Source: Rhizomys pruinosus (Eukaryota; Chordata; Mammalia; Rodentia; Spalacidae). From it: a stretch of 64,000 nucleotides of DNA. This document shows positions 34,781-45,598 of the stretch, in pieces. Position 1 is the first letter of the stretch. Each line of letters starts with the position of its first letter. The stretch lies in the NCBI GenBank assembly GCA_009823505.1, contig VZQC01003035.1, forward strand, positions 3,459,452 to 3,523,451. Reading direction: 5' to 3'. Both the position numbers and the translations under genes were made by a program. The notes beneath the pieces are model-generated. The model did not search any database and was not told the DNA's origin. It worked only from the letters and a program-made list of their open reading frames with translations.

Positions 34781-35087
34781 GAAAAAGCTTCTTCATGGGG
34801 CTGGGGAGATGGCTCAGCGTTAAGAGTGCCACTGCTCTTGAAAAGGACCTGGTTCGCTTCCCAGCACCCACATGGCAGCTAAGAACTGTCTCTAAGCCGG
34901 GCATGGTGGGCAAGATTTTGATCGCTAACATTCGGGAGGCAGAGGCAGCGTGGATCCTGGTGGGTCAAGACCCAAGCCTGGTCTAACAGAGTGAGTTTCC
35001 AGGCCATCTGGGGCTACAGGGAGACCTGGTCTCAAAAAGACAAACAAAAAAAAAAAAAAAAAAGAAAAGAAAAAAAGAAAAAGCTTC
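34781..35087 (+). mobile_element. Composite B2-head/B1 SINE, copy 2, with 11-bp target duplication
   Basis: GAAAAAGCTTC flanks at 34781-34791 and 35077-35087. Inside, a B2 head (34797 to about 34892, ending AAGAACTGTCTCTA) runs straight into AGCCGGGCATGGTGG of a B1 that ends in a long A tail. The B2 break point equals that of the copies at 4418-4689 and 60784-60905. Confidence 0.85.
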
Positions 35088-35508
35088 ACAGCAAAGGAAG
35101 CCATCACCATAGTGAGAAGACAGCTTCCAGCCCAGTAAGAACTTCTCTAGCTACATGGCAGGCAAGGGACTCATATCTAGGATATATAAAAAATAGCAAA
35201 GCTTAACCATTTAAAAAAAATGAATTATCCAATCAATAAATGGGCTAATGAACTGAATAGACAATTCTCAAAAGAAAAAATAAAAATGGCCAATGAATAT
35301 TTGATATAAAGTGTTCACCCTCCTTAGACATGAGGGAAATACAAGTTTAAACTGCTTTGAGATTCCATCTCACTTTAGAATGGTTACAGTAAGAAAAGAA
35401 AGTAACAACAAATGCAGATGAAGGTGTGGAGAATGCGGGATTCTTACTGATGGCTGGTGGAGATGTAGACTAGTGCAGCCACTATAGAATTCAGTGTGGA
35501 TGAGTGTA

Positions 35509-35680
35509 GGCTGGGCATGGTGGCACACACCTTTGATCCTAACATTTGGGAGGCAGAGGCAGGCAGATCTCTGTGAGTTCTAGGCCAGCCTGGTCTACAG
35601 AGAGAGGTCCAGGCCAGCTGGGGCTACAGGGAGACCCTGTCTCAAAAAGACCAAAAAAAAAAAAAAAAAACCCCAAAAAA
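35509..35680 (+). mobile_element. B1 SINE inside LINE-1
   Basis: GGCTGGGCATGGTGGCACACACC start, 18-A tail. Confidence 0.88.
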
Positions 35681-35859
35681 ACTAAATGTAGAAATACCAT
35701 ATGACCTAGCTATACCAACTTGAGTTACAGCCAAAGATGCTAAATCAACATACCACAGAGATGCTGGTACCTCCAAATTGCTGAAATAATCACAATAGGT
35801 ATGAAATTAAACCAGCACAGATATCCATCAACAGAGGGTTAAAGGGAATGTGTGTGGTA

Positions 35860-36040
35860 CAGGGGCTAGAGAGATGGGTCAATGGTTAAGAGGTCTGGCT
35901 ACTCTTCCAGAGGACCAGGGTTCTGTTCCCAGTACCCATATGGCAGCTAACAAGCATCCATAACTCTAGTTCCACAGGATCCTTTGCAGAGATTGAATGT
36001 ACATGCACACAAAGCACTAATACACATAAAATAAGTTAAT
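35860..36040 (+). mobile_element. B2/B3 SINE inside LINE-1, shortened
   Basis: Lacks the CCTCTTCTGACCTC stretch between GGATCC and the GCACACAAAGCAC end. Confidence 0.75.
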
Positions 36041-36042
36041 TT

Positions 36043-36196
36043 GCCAGGCATGTGGCACAAGCCTTTTATCCCAGCACTCGGGAGGCAAAGGCAGGAGGAT
36101 CTCTGTGAGTTCAGGACCAGACTAGTCTACATAGGGAGTTCCAGGCCAGCTGAGGCTGCATGGAAGTTTATGAAAAAGACCAAAAAAAAAAAAATT
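36043..36196 (+). mobile_element. B1 SINE inside LINE-1
   Basis: GCCAGGCATGTGGCACAAGCC start; A tail near 36182-36192. Confidence 0.82.
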
Positions 36197-36833
36197 TTTA
36201 AAAGAAAAAGAAAACATCTTCTATATTTGGAATACACAGTGGAATGCACAGTGGAAATCACAGTTTTTGAAAAGTGGAAACAATGGAAGATCATTAAAGA
36301 AAAAAAGCCAGACTCAGAAAGACAAATATCTCATGTTCTCTTTTATATACAGAACCTAGATTTAACATAATACATACATGTATGCATATGAGCACTTATA
36401 CGTAAGTCATGAAACCAGAAATGGGATGATGAGGGGCGAGAAGGAGATCTTGACAGGGAATTAGAGAAGGTAATGCAATCCACGTAGTAAGAAAATGGTA
36501 GGGTCTGCTTGGTGAAGGAAGGGGAGCGACCAGAAGAGGCAGGGGCACGGGGGGAGGGCAGTAGATACCTGAGAACACGTGTGATGGCATAGACCTCAGA
36601 AAATTTCATAAGGAAACTCACTACATTGCTAACCAAACTAATAATAATGACAATAAATAAGTCTTCTAAAAACACAAAAATATACATTGTTTCTTCCAAA
36701 CCAAGCTAATGGGATGGATAGAAAAGACCATTAAAAGACTAAGTGCTGTGAGTACCCTCATCCAAATGAGAAGGCAGATCGATGTGTCTTCCTTTAAATG
36801 AAACAAACATGAGCTTTAAAAGTGTTGGGAAAT

Positions 36834-37091
36834 GGGGCTGGAGAGATGGCCTAGCGGTTAAGAGCGCCAACCGCTCTTACAGAGGACCCGGGTTCGATCC
36901 CCAGCACCCACATGGCGGCTGAGACCGTCTGAAACTCCAATTCCAGGAGAACTCCAGTTCCAGGGGAATCCGACACCCTCTTCTGACCTCCGCGGCATTG
37001 CACGACACGGGTGCACAAACTTCCATGCAGACAGTACATTCATACACATACGGAAATAAATAAAATTAATGGAAAAAAAATAAAAAAAAAA
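36834..37091 (+). mobile_element. B2 SINE, duplicated subfamily
   Basis: Flanked by AAGTGTTGGGAAAT before (36820) and after (37093). Confidence 0.92.
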
Positions 37092-37106
37092 CAAGTGTTG
37101 GGAAAT

Positions 37107-37287
37107 GCTGGGCGTGGTGGCGCACGCCTTTAATCCTAGCACTTGGGAGGCAGAGGCAGGTGTATCTTTGTGAGTTCAAGGCCAGCCTGGTCTACACAGT
37201 GAGTTCCAGGACAGCTGGGGCTACAGGGAGACCCTGTCTCAAAAAGACAAAAAAAAAAAAAAAAAAAGAAAAAGAAAAAGAAAAAAA
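37107..37287 (+). mobile_element. B1 SINE, young type
   Basis: Uses the same target word: AAGTGTTGGGAAAT precedes it and recurs after its tail (37288). Confidence 0.92.
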
Positions 37288-37301
37288 AGTGTTGGGAAAT
37301 A

Positions 37302-37841
37302 ATTAAGGCATTTGTAAGATGGTGCATTATGAATCAGATAATGTACTATGATCTGATACCTGTATAATGCCAGTTTTGACAAAAGCAAAAGCAAACTGCA
37401 CTTATATTGTCCTTGGTCCTATCACAGCAGGTGGGAGATGAAGAGACAAGATGCATGTGCTGCTTGAAGAATACAGCCACGGGGGAGCGCAGCATGGAAT
37501 CACACAGTCCCCATACAGTAACATTTCTCTGAGAATATGCTAGCATTTACAGTACTTTATTTCAGATTTCTAAAAATATAGGTAGCTGCTGAACTCTATC
37601 TGCATATATTTAAATATATGGGAATTAGGTATATATGAAATTACACCTAGGTATATATGTCCATCTACATACTGATAAGTCAACATTATCTATATAGAAG
37701 AGATATGGAAAGAGTTGAAGCAGTTTTTTTCCCCTCATTTCAAATTTCCAAGGAATTATCTCTACTTATGTAAAGACTAAATACTGTTTTATTCTGGTGA
37801 GCTTGCTGGTCAAACGTGTTAAGATAGAAGTATTAAAAACT
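37302..37841. other. No recognised feature
   Basis: AT-rich, nothing supported. Confidence 0.5.
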
Positions 37842-37983
37842 GGGCTGGATGCTGCATGCATGTCTTTAATCCCAGCACTTGAGAGGCAGAGCCAGGCAGA
37901 TCTCTGTGACTTCAAGGCCAGCCTGGTCTACATAGTGAGTTGCTGGGGCTATAGGGTGACTCTGTTTCAAAAAGACAAAAAAA
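37842..37983 (+). mobile_element. B1 SINE, shortened
   Basis: Its tail is the insertion site of the next B2 (AAAAAGACAAAAAAA on both sides). Confidence 0.82.
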
Positions 37984-38212
37984 GGGCTGGAGAGATGGCC
38001 TAGCGGTTAAGAGCGCCGACTGCTCTTGCAGAGGACCCGGGTTCGATCCCCAGCACTGTCTGAAACTCCAATTCCAGGAGAACTCCAGTTCCAGGGGAAT
38101 CCGACGCCCGCTTCTGACCTCTGCGGCATTGCGCAACACGGGTGCACAGACTTGCATGCAGACAGTACATTCATACACATACAGAAATAAATAAAATTAA
38201 TAAAAAAAAAAG
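37984..38212 (+). mobile_element. B2 SINE, duplicated subfamily, with a 25-bp deletion
   Basis: CCACATGGCGGCTGAGAAC is lost between CCCAGCAC and TGTCTGAAACTCC. Confidence 0.9.
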
Positions 38213-38242
38213 ACAAAAAAAAGTATTAAAAGCTGGGCTGAT

Positions 38243-38472
38243 GGAGCTGGAGAGATGGCCTAGTGGTTAAGAGTGCCAACTGCTCTTGCAGAGGACCCAG
38301 GTTCAATCCCCAGCACCCACATGGCGGCTAAGAACCGTCTTTAACTCCAGTTCCAGGGAATCTGATGCCCTCTTCTGACCTCCGTGGCATTGCACGACAC
38401 GGGTGCACCAACCTACATGCAGACAGTACATATATACACATTAAAAAAAAATAAATAAAATTAAAAAAAAAA
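38243..38472 (+). mobile_element. B2 SINE without the 17-bp duplication
   Basis: Single AACTCCAGTTCCAGGG; long A-rich tail. Confidence 0.9.
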
Positions 38473-38475
38473 ACT

Positions 38476-38692
38476 GGGCTGGTGATGTACCTCAGTCAGT
38501 TGAGTAGTTGCCTAGGATGCATGAAGCCCTGGGTTTGATCCCCAGGACTACATAAACTATGTAGTGGTGCATGCCTGTAATCCCATCACTCAGGAGATAG
38601 CAGGACAATCAGTAAGTAGTTCAAGGTCATCCTTGGCCTACAAAGCAAATTTGAGATCAGCATGGGCTACATAAGATCCCATCTCAAAAAGT
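38476..38692 (+). mobile_element. ID-B1 (B4-like) SINE
   Basis: ID head (GGGCTGGTGATGTACCTCAGTCAG, GGGTTTGATCCCCAGGAC) then B1-like body. Confidence 0.75.
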
Positions 38693-38707
38693 GCATTAAT
38701 TCTCTTT

Positions 38708-39091
38708 CAGGCTGGAGAGATGGTTCAGTGGTTAAGAGCACTGGTTCTTTTTGCAGAAGACCTGGGTTTGAACCCCAGGCTAATAACCTTCCTTAACTCC
38801 AGTTCCAAGGGATCTGACACCCTCTTCTGTCCTCTGCAGGCACTGTGTGACATGGGTGTATTTACACACATGCAGGCAATACATTTATACACATAAAAAT
38901 AAGGTTTAAGCCTGGTGTGGTGGTGCACACCTTTAATCCTAGCACTTGGGAGGCAGAGGCAGGCGGATCTTTGTGAGTTCAAAGCCAGCCTGGTCTACAC
39001 AGTGAGTTCCAGGACAGCTGGGGCTACAGGGAGACCCTGTCTCAAAAAGACAAAAAAAAAAAAAAAAAAAGGTTTAAAAAACTCTCTTTCA
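38708..39091 (+). mobile_element. B2/B3 SINE with a B1 inserted in its tail
   Basis: B2 38708-38905; B1 38907-39070 with AAGGTTTAA on both sides. CTCTTTCAG flanks the outer pair (38700 and 39083), so the B2 came first and the B1 later. Confidence 0.85.
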
Positions 39092-39092
39092 G

Positions 39093-39318
39093 GGCTGGAG
39101 AGATGGCCTAGCAGTTAAGAGTGCCAACTGCTCTTGCAAAGGACCGGGGTTTGATCCCCAGCACCCACATGGCAGCTGAGAACCATCTTTGACTTCAGTC
39201 CCAGGGGAATCCGATGCCCTTTTCTGACCTCCGTGGCATTGCACGACATGGGTGCACAGACCTACATGCAGACAGTACAGTCATACACATAATAAATAAA
39301 TAAAAATTAAAAAATCCC
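39093..39318 (+). mobile_element. B2 SINE without the 17-bp duplication
   Basis: GGGCTGGAGAGATGGCCTAGC start, AATAAATAAATAAAAATT tail. Confidence 0.9.
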
Positions 39319-39360
39319 TCTCATACACTATAGTTGGTTAACCTATTCAAAATTGCTTAT

Positions 39361-39520
39361 AAGACTAGTAGAAAGTTGCCACCACAGTTTTAATCCCAGG
39401 ACTCAGGAGAAGAAGCTGGAGGATCTCTGTGAACTCAAGCCCAGCCTGGTCTACATGGTAGGTTCCAGGACAGCTGGGTCTATAGGGAGAACCTGTCTTA
39501 AAAAGACAAAAATCAATAAC
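39361..39520 (+). mobile_element. B1 SINE, diverged
   Basis: Its A-rich tail with AAC units merges into the GGA repeat. Confidence 0.65.
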
Positions 39521-39528
39521 AACAACAA

Positions 39529-39665
39529 TGAAGAAGGAGGAGGAGGAGGAGGAGGAGGAGGAGGAGGAGGAGGAAGGAGGAGGAAGAGGAAGAGGAGAAG
39601 AAGGAGGAGGAAGAGGAGGAGGAGGAGCAGAGGAGGAGGAGGAGGAGAGGAGGAGGAGGAGGAGA
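39529..39665 (+). repeat. (GGA)n/(GAA)n purine microsatellite
   Basis: 137 bp of purine on the plus strand, mostly GGA. The glycine-rich frame it creates is not a gene. Confidence 0.95.
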
Positions 39666-40044
39666 GCTTGTGCTTAGTTCCGAGATCCTGCTAGTCTGGT
39701 CATTGTGGAACAGGCAACAAGCAGGCGGTGCATTGAGCTACGTGGTTCACCCTTTGCTTGCTAGAAAACCACCTTAGGTCAGGTTCCTGGTCAGTTTGGG
39801 ATATCTGAAGAAGTGGAAGCATTATTTCAAAACCCCAGACAAGTGTTCTATTCATGAACGTTGGCATATCAATTCAACAGTGTCTCTTAAACAATTACTA
39901 CTTTTCAGTCATACAAGGCTTTAAGAAATAAATCCAATGATATTCAAATTTCACGCCATTGATTCATGAACCTAAATTCATAAGACTAATTTGTCTCTAT
40001 TAAGTGCCTGGCTGCAGCTGGCCACTTTCGTGACTCTCTTTTGA
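39666..40044. other. No recognised feature
   Basis: Nothing supported. Confidence 0.5.
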
Positions 40045-40172
40045 GAGCTGGGTATGATGGTGCACACCTATCATCCTTTCATACAGGAGGCAACACAGGA
40101 TATTCTTGAGATCAAGTCAGCCTGGGACATTCAGTAAGACTCTTACCTAAAAAAAGAAAAAAAAAAAAAAAC
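40045..40172 (+). mobile_element. B1-like SINE, old
   Basis: GAGCTGGGTATGATGGTGCACACC start. Confidence 0.6.
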
Positions 40173-40217
40173 CCCATCACATTACTGATCTGAGGTTCTA
40201 TAAAGTAAATGATGGGT

Positions 40218-40373
40218 CTGGCCACGGGTAGTGGCAAACACCTTTAATTCCAGTACTCGGGAGGCAGGGGCAGACAAATCTCTGTGAGTTCAAGGCCAGC
40301 CTGGTCTACATAGAGAGTTCCAGGCCAATTGGGACTACAGGAGACTCTGTCTCCAAAATAAATAAATAAATAA

Positions 40374-40405
<32 letters not shown>
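40218..40405 (+). mobile_element. B1 SINE with (AAAT)n(GATA)n tail
   Basis: Body to 40358; then five AAAT and eight GATA units (40375-40405). Confidence 0.85.
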
Positions 40406-42608
40406 TCTGGATTCTCCTAACTGCCCCCCCCATCTTCTGAACTTGTGTCCATTTTCTGTCTTGACTTCTACCACACTACCTTGATTCTATTGTACCCACC
40501 CCAACAGCCACAGGTGTACACATTCAAATTATTTGCCTCAGGGCTATGTAGTAAGATGCTGTCTCAAAAGAAACACACTATCTGCGTTTTAGTTTGGTGG
40601 AGATCTCTCAACATTACTCCTTTATTACTCTACATAAGAAAACAGCACTGCTTTCATTTCTTCAAATCTACAGCTTTGTATATGAAAGTCTACCCAGAGC
40701 CTATGTCTCAGTGGCTGGGAGAACAAGTATGTGAAATCCTAGGAGTACACACCTTGAGTGTAAGGTAGGAAGAGTCAGGTATTTGCATAACAACAGCAAC
40801 AGTAACAGCTCAACTCAAAGAATATTGAATCCCAACCAAGTGAAAGGCATTGTTCTAAGCAGATGGAAGCCAAAAGCAGATTAAGATAGATTTATTCCTG
40901 CCTTCAGAGCAGATGAGCTAAAGGGATAATGGGTGGGTGTGCTAATAATTCAGTTAAGTCAGAAGAATTAATTCAAACAAGTTTCTTTTAAACTGGTAAG
41001 TGTATTTTTTTTCCAGACTTACTATGTCTTCCAAGCTAGCCTCAAACTTACTAAATATATAGACCTTAAACATGCAGGCCTCTCATCTCAGCCTCCAGAA
41101 TGCTGGGATTATAGTCATACACCACCAAGTTCATTTTTGGTTAACAAATTTATTCTCATTTTTCCTATGTACTAGGAGCCTCTGAAAAGAATTTGAATAT
41201 ATGTCAAGTTTAAATGTCAACAAGTCTACACAAATGCTTTCATCTACTACATAGACATTTCTGTGTGCCCTGTATACCAGTTATGACTGGGACCACTGGG
41301 CAAAGAAACTGGCACTGGGAATGAAGAGGGTCCAGCCACATTCCTAGGCAAAGAAGGATTCTAGATCCTGACTCAGGGCCTTGCCCCACCTCTCACTGCT
41401 GTTTTCCCAGTTGTGACATATCAAACCTGTTCCCAAACCCTTTAATGACAGGGAAGGAGAGTCTAGTATTTGCATAACAGCAGCAACAATAATAGCTAAC
41501 ATTCATGGAATGCCAAGTTGGGTTCCAAGCATTTTATGTTCATTAATTCTCTCAATTTTTACAATCATCCTTAAGGTTTCTATCAATATTATATTTCACA
41601 TTGGAAGTAAAATATAGTAAGTGTTGATACTTTTATAAACACCAGGCGGTTCACACTAATGACTATAGCTCTCTAACTAGAGACTGGCATTATTCCAGTG
41701 CTCTGAGACCACAAGGAGATGGGGATTATTTATCTTTAGTGGAGTATGTGACAGGTACTTTGCTTCACATAAATTACTCCTAATCCTCACAGCAGTCCTT
41801 CAAAAGAGATTTATTATTTTCCGTTTATAAATAAGGAAGTGGAGGCACAGAAAAAGGCAGTAACCAATTTGAAATGAGTCCTATGCGGCCGAGGTCACAG
41901 ACGCCCCCGTCTGTGAGGAAGACTCCTCAGACACACTTTCCTACAAAGATGCCCCAGCCCAGTCCTCTTGCTGCCTTTCTGTCTCTCCGGGACACCATGC
42001 CACACTCCTAAGCAGCTCTGTCTGGGACAGAAAGTTAGTAAGAAAGCATGCCTTGCTGTGGCCTTGCAGCCTCTCTCCTAGCAAGCAGCAAAAGAAGCTT
42101 ATAGGTCTTACCTAGTGCCTGCCTCCCTTCTCCTTGGCATATAAACCAGGCCATGCTGACGTGAAGCTTGCTCACCTCCCCTGAAAACCTCTAAGGTCAG
42201 AACACTCCCTTCGTTCTTCATATTTTAAGGAAAGGCTGGATCTCAGACCTTCAAGGTCCCAATATGGCTGTCTATGCTGTGATAGCTCTCGTGGAATTCC
42301 AGGAACTGAAGGGCCTGTCTCTCCCTCAGGACCTTTGTGATGCTATGCATGGTGCGTGATTATCTCTTCAAATGCAGCTCCTTTCTGGACCTAAAGGCCT
42401 GCTCTTCCACTTCAGGGCCCCATGGCCCAGTAAAACTCTTTCGAAGAGTAACCTCATGTCAGCTCTTTTCCACAAAGCTGCATTTTAAGTCGTCATACCC
42501 AGGAAGGTGCCGTTTCAGGAAGCTCAGGCCAGTCAGGAGAAGTAGTCAGTATGGGAAAGAGGAAAACTCCACGGAACGCAGTAAGGGCAAAACGCTTCCG
42601 GTCAGCCC
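40406..42608. other. Older stretch: MIR-like fragments, no gene recognised
   Basis: MIR-like cores at about 40785-40870 (GGCATTGTTCTAAGC), 41480-41600 and 41720-41885 (ATTACTCCTAATCCTCACAGC, AAGTGGAGGCACAGA). An old antisense B1 lies at 41010-41140. TATTTGCATAACARCAGCAAC occurs at 40779 and 41468, so two of the MIR-like regions share flanking sequence. Few young SINEs compared with both sides. Confidence 0.45.
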
Positions 42609-42617
42609 AGAGGCCAG

Positions 42618-42870
42618 AGCTTGGGTGGGAGAGGGCTGCTTGGTCAGAGAGTCCCGCAGACTCATCCCCCATGGGACCTGCCCTGCCCAGAGCTTGGGTG
42701 GGAGAGGGCTGCTTGGTCAGAGAGTCCCGCAGACTCATCCCCCATGGGACCTGACTTGCCCAGAGCTTGGGTGGGAGAGGGCTGCTTGGTCAGAGAGTCC
42801 CGCAGACTCATCCCCCATGGGACCTGACCTGCTGCTGACTCATCCCCCATGGGACCCGACCTGCTGCTGC
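42618..42870 (+). repeat. 73-bp minisatellite, three units plus short partial units
   Basis: AGCTTGGGTGGGAGAGGGC recurs at 42618, 42691 and 42764, exactly 73 bp apart. Two partial units (GACTCATCCCCCATGGGACC) follow at 42836. Because 73 is not a multiple of 3 the same peptide words appear in successive frames; the 261-codon frame 42337-43122 is a by-product. Confidence 0.92.
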
Positions 42871-43224
42871 TCCATTCTGTTTACCTCGGCCACTTTGTTT
42901 GTGAATGAAAGTCTGTTTGCTGTTGCAAACCTGCTCGTCCAGACCTTTCCAGAACAGCTGTTCTGTTTGATTTGCCATTTCCCCTATTCTCTGAACCTCA
43001 GTCTCTGCTCAGAGGCCATGAGAAGAGCACCAGTGGCCCCCAGGAGGCTAGGTTTGGCCTGTTTCTTTACCCAAGTGTTCTTTGTGATATTCACCCCTGC
43101 CAAAGTTGAACGCCCCACCTAACTTCGAGTTTTAGATCAGATTTAGGGGGATTAAAATTATTCCATTTCACCCTCAATATGATTAAGAGAACACAAATCT
43201 AGACAATCATTTTGTTGTTGTCTT
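42871..43224. other. No recognised feature
   Basis: Nothing supported. Confidence 0.5.
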
Positions 43225-43313
43225 AGCATGTTGTTTTATTATGCATGGGTGTGGGCACACTTGCACACGTGTCTGAGGTTGATGTCAGGAGTCCTCCTCA
43301 ATTGCTCTCTGCT

Positions 43314-43344
<31 letters not shown>

Positions 43345-43720
43345 TTTTTGGTCTTTTTGAGATAGAGTCTCCCTGTAGCTCCAGCTAGCCTGGAACTCGC
43401 TATGTAGACCAGGCTGGCCTCAAACTCAGAGATCCTCCTGCTTCTGCCTGCAAATGCTGGGATTAAAGGTGTGCACCACCATGCCTGGCATTCTGTACCT
43501 TATTAATTGAGGCACGGTCTCTCAATTGAACTCAGATCCCAGCTATGTAGTTAGTCTAGGGAGCCAGCTTGTTCTGGGGATCCTGTCTCTGCTCTCTGAG
43601 CACTGGAATTATAGGCAGGAATCCACACCAATCTGCTTCACATGGGTACTAGAGATCCCAACTCAGGTCCTCACGCCAGCACAGCAAGTGGTTTATCTGC
43701 TGAGCCATCTCCCCAGCACA
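43225..43720 (-). mobile_element. Old tRNA-derived SINE (B4-like) split by a B1
   Basis: Outer parts 43225-43310 and 43500-43720 (ending TGAGCCATCTCCCCAGCAC) surround an antisense B1 (43350-43490), itself with a (TTTA)n block at 43313-43347. Confidence 0.6.
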
Positions 43721-44094
43721 GATAATTGTATTTTTTGAGTTGCATAATATGGCTGTTTCCTCGGAGCACTGGAATATAATGTGTTATTTATGAGTCCTAA
43801 GTTCCACATAACTTCCAGAAGCTCTGAACTATAATATGCAAATAGCAATAGCATTTGATTTAAAATTAAACTAATGAAAACAACATGCCTGTGGATAGAG
43901 CATAGGGGATTGGGTTAAAAGTGAGGTAAATTCTTCCATGTAGCAATGGCCTGCCTTGCCCAGAGCAAGGAATGAACTGTACATTCCTTGACTATATATG
44001 CCCTGGATCCTTGAAGTGTGTTGAGGTCCCTAGTTACTGTGTGCAGTAACTGCTCCAAGACTCTGGGCCTGTCCTTACTAAGGCCCTCCCAAAG
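43721..44094. other. No recognised feature
   Basis: Nothing supported. Confidence 0.5.
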
Positions 44095-44427
44095 TCAGAC
44101 TTGATGGCATAAGCCTATATAATCCCAGCAATTTGGAAAACTGAAACAGAGGTGGCAAGTTCAGGGCTTGTGTGGACTACAGAACGAATCAAGTCTAGCC
44201 TGGACTTTTTAAAATATTTTTATTTTTTATGTGTATGAGTGTCTTGCCTGCATGTGTGTAAGTGCACCCATGTTGTGCAGGGCCCTCAGTGGTTAGAAGA
44301 GAGTATCAGATTCCCTGGAACTGGAGTTATGGACGGTTGATAGCCATCATGTGGATGCTGGGAATTGAACCCAGGTCCTCTGCAAGAGCAATTAGTGCTC
44401 TCAATTGCTGAGCTATCTTTCCAGCCC
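44095..44427. mobile_element. Old B1 (+) followed by B2/B3 (-)
   Basis: B1-like 44095-44200 is interrupted by an antisense B2 (44205-44427, ending CTATCTTTCCAGCCC); ACTACCCTAGGC after it may resume the B1. Confidence 0.65.
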
Positions 44428-44722
44428 ACTACCCTAGGCAATTCTTGAGATCCTATCTCCAAATTAAAAAAAAAGTTTGGGGATATACCTCAATGGTCGA
44501 ATGCTTGCTTAGCATGTGTAAGACCTTAGATTCAATTTCTGTTTTCTGGGATTTATTTCAGGGTTTCCAAAACTCTCTCCTTCTCCCTCATCTTCTCTCT
44601 CTCTCTTTCTCTTTCTGTTTACATGCATATCTGTGTGTGAAGGTATATGCATGTTTGTATGCATTCCTGTGGAGTTCAGAGGACAACTTTAGGTGTTATT
44701 GGTGTGATTCCTCATGCACCAT

Positions 44723-44724
44723 AC

Positions 44725-44761
<37 letters not shown>
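44723..44761 (+). repeat. (TG)n microsatellite
   Basis: Nineteen or so TG units in an otherwise unassigned old SINE-like stretch (44560-44890). Confidence 0.9.
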
Positions 44762-45039
44762 TATGGTCTCTTACTGGCCTGGGACTTGCCAAGTAAGCTA
44801 GACTAGCTGGCCAGAAAGCCTTATGGATCTGCCATCTCCACCTCCCCAGCACTGGGATTATCAGCAGTCAGCACCTTGCCCAGCCTTTTTTGCATGGGTC
44901 CCCAGGCTCCTAAGGCAAATGTTTACTGACTGAACTCTCTCCCTCAAACTACTGTTCCATTCTGACATTTTCACACCTATCCTTGCTCATATTCGACTGC
45001 TGCCCTTTCGTTTTGCTCTTCCCAATGGCCGCCTACCTG

Positions 45040-45222
45040 CTTTTCAATTTTTTTGACTTATTTATTTTATGTGTATGCATGTATTCCTGGCATGGATATA
45101 AGTGTATTCATGTTGTACAAAGCCTGTGGAAGCCAGAAGAGGGCGTTAGAGCCCCTGGAACTGGAGTTATAGACAGTTGTTAGCTGCCATGTGGGTGCTG
45201 GAATTCAAACCTGGATCTCCCA
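45040..45222 (-). mobile_element. B2/B3 SINE, 5' end missing
   Basis: Antisense; stops at AACCTGGATCTCCC, short of the GCTCTT head. Confidence 0.75.
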
Positions 45223-45246
45223 GAATAAATGCCAGTGCCTTTGTGA

Positions 45247-45598
45247 GCTGCCCAGGGAGGGTCTGTACAGCTGCCCAGGGAGGGTCCGTACAGCTGCCCA
45301 GGGAGGGTCCGTACAGCTGCCCGGGGAGGGTCCACACAGCTGCCCGGGGAGGGTCCGTACAGCTGCCCAGGGAGGGTCCACACAGCTGCCCAGGGAGGGT
45401 CCGTACAGCTGCCCAGGGAGGGTCCACACAGCTGCCCAGGGAGGGTCCATACAGCTGCCTGGGGAGGGTCCGTACAGCTGCCCAGTGAGGGTCCGTACAG
45501 CTGCCCAGTGAGGGTCCGTACAGCTGCTCAGGGAGGGTCCACACAGCTGCCCAGGGAGGGTCCATACAGTTGCCCAGGGAGGATCCATACAGCTGCTG
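45247..45598 (+). repeat. 23-bp minisatellite, about 15 units
   Basis: GGGTCCGTACAGCTGCCCAG plus GGA repeats in exact 23-bp steps from 45259 to 45581. The variable sites are mainly CCGTAC/CCACAC/CCATAC, which look like CpG decay, and CAGGGA/CAGTGA. Open frames of 99-217 codons across it on both strands are artefacts of the period. Confidence 0.96.

Larger units (their letters stand above)
34270..36720 (+). mobile_element. LINE-1 ORF2 end and 3' UTR, interrupted by several SINEs
   Basis: Between the SINEs the sequence follows the L1 3' part: AACAAATGGTTCTGGGAAAAC (34327), AAAACTTCTAGAAGAAAAC (34683), AATTATCCAATCAATAAATGGGC (35222), AATGGCCAATGAATATTTGA, AGATTCCATCTCACTTTAGAATGG and a 3' UTR-like end. 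Frames are broken throughout, so the reverse transcriptase is dead. Confidence 0.75.

Noticed and set aside
36834..37287. Another B2-B1 composite unit
   Set aside because: A copy of the target word lies between the two SINEs, so they are separate insertions.
39353..39694. 113-codon frame with poly-glycine and poly-arginine
   Set aside because: B1 plus GGA microsatellite translation.
42337..43122. 261-codon open frame on the plus strand
   Set aside because: Runs through the 73-bp minisatellite; the rest has no recognisable domain or splice context.
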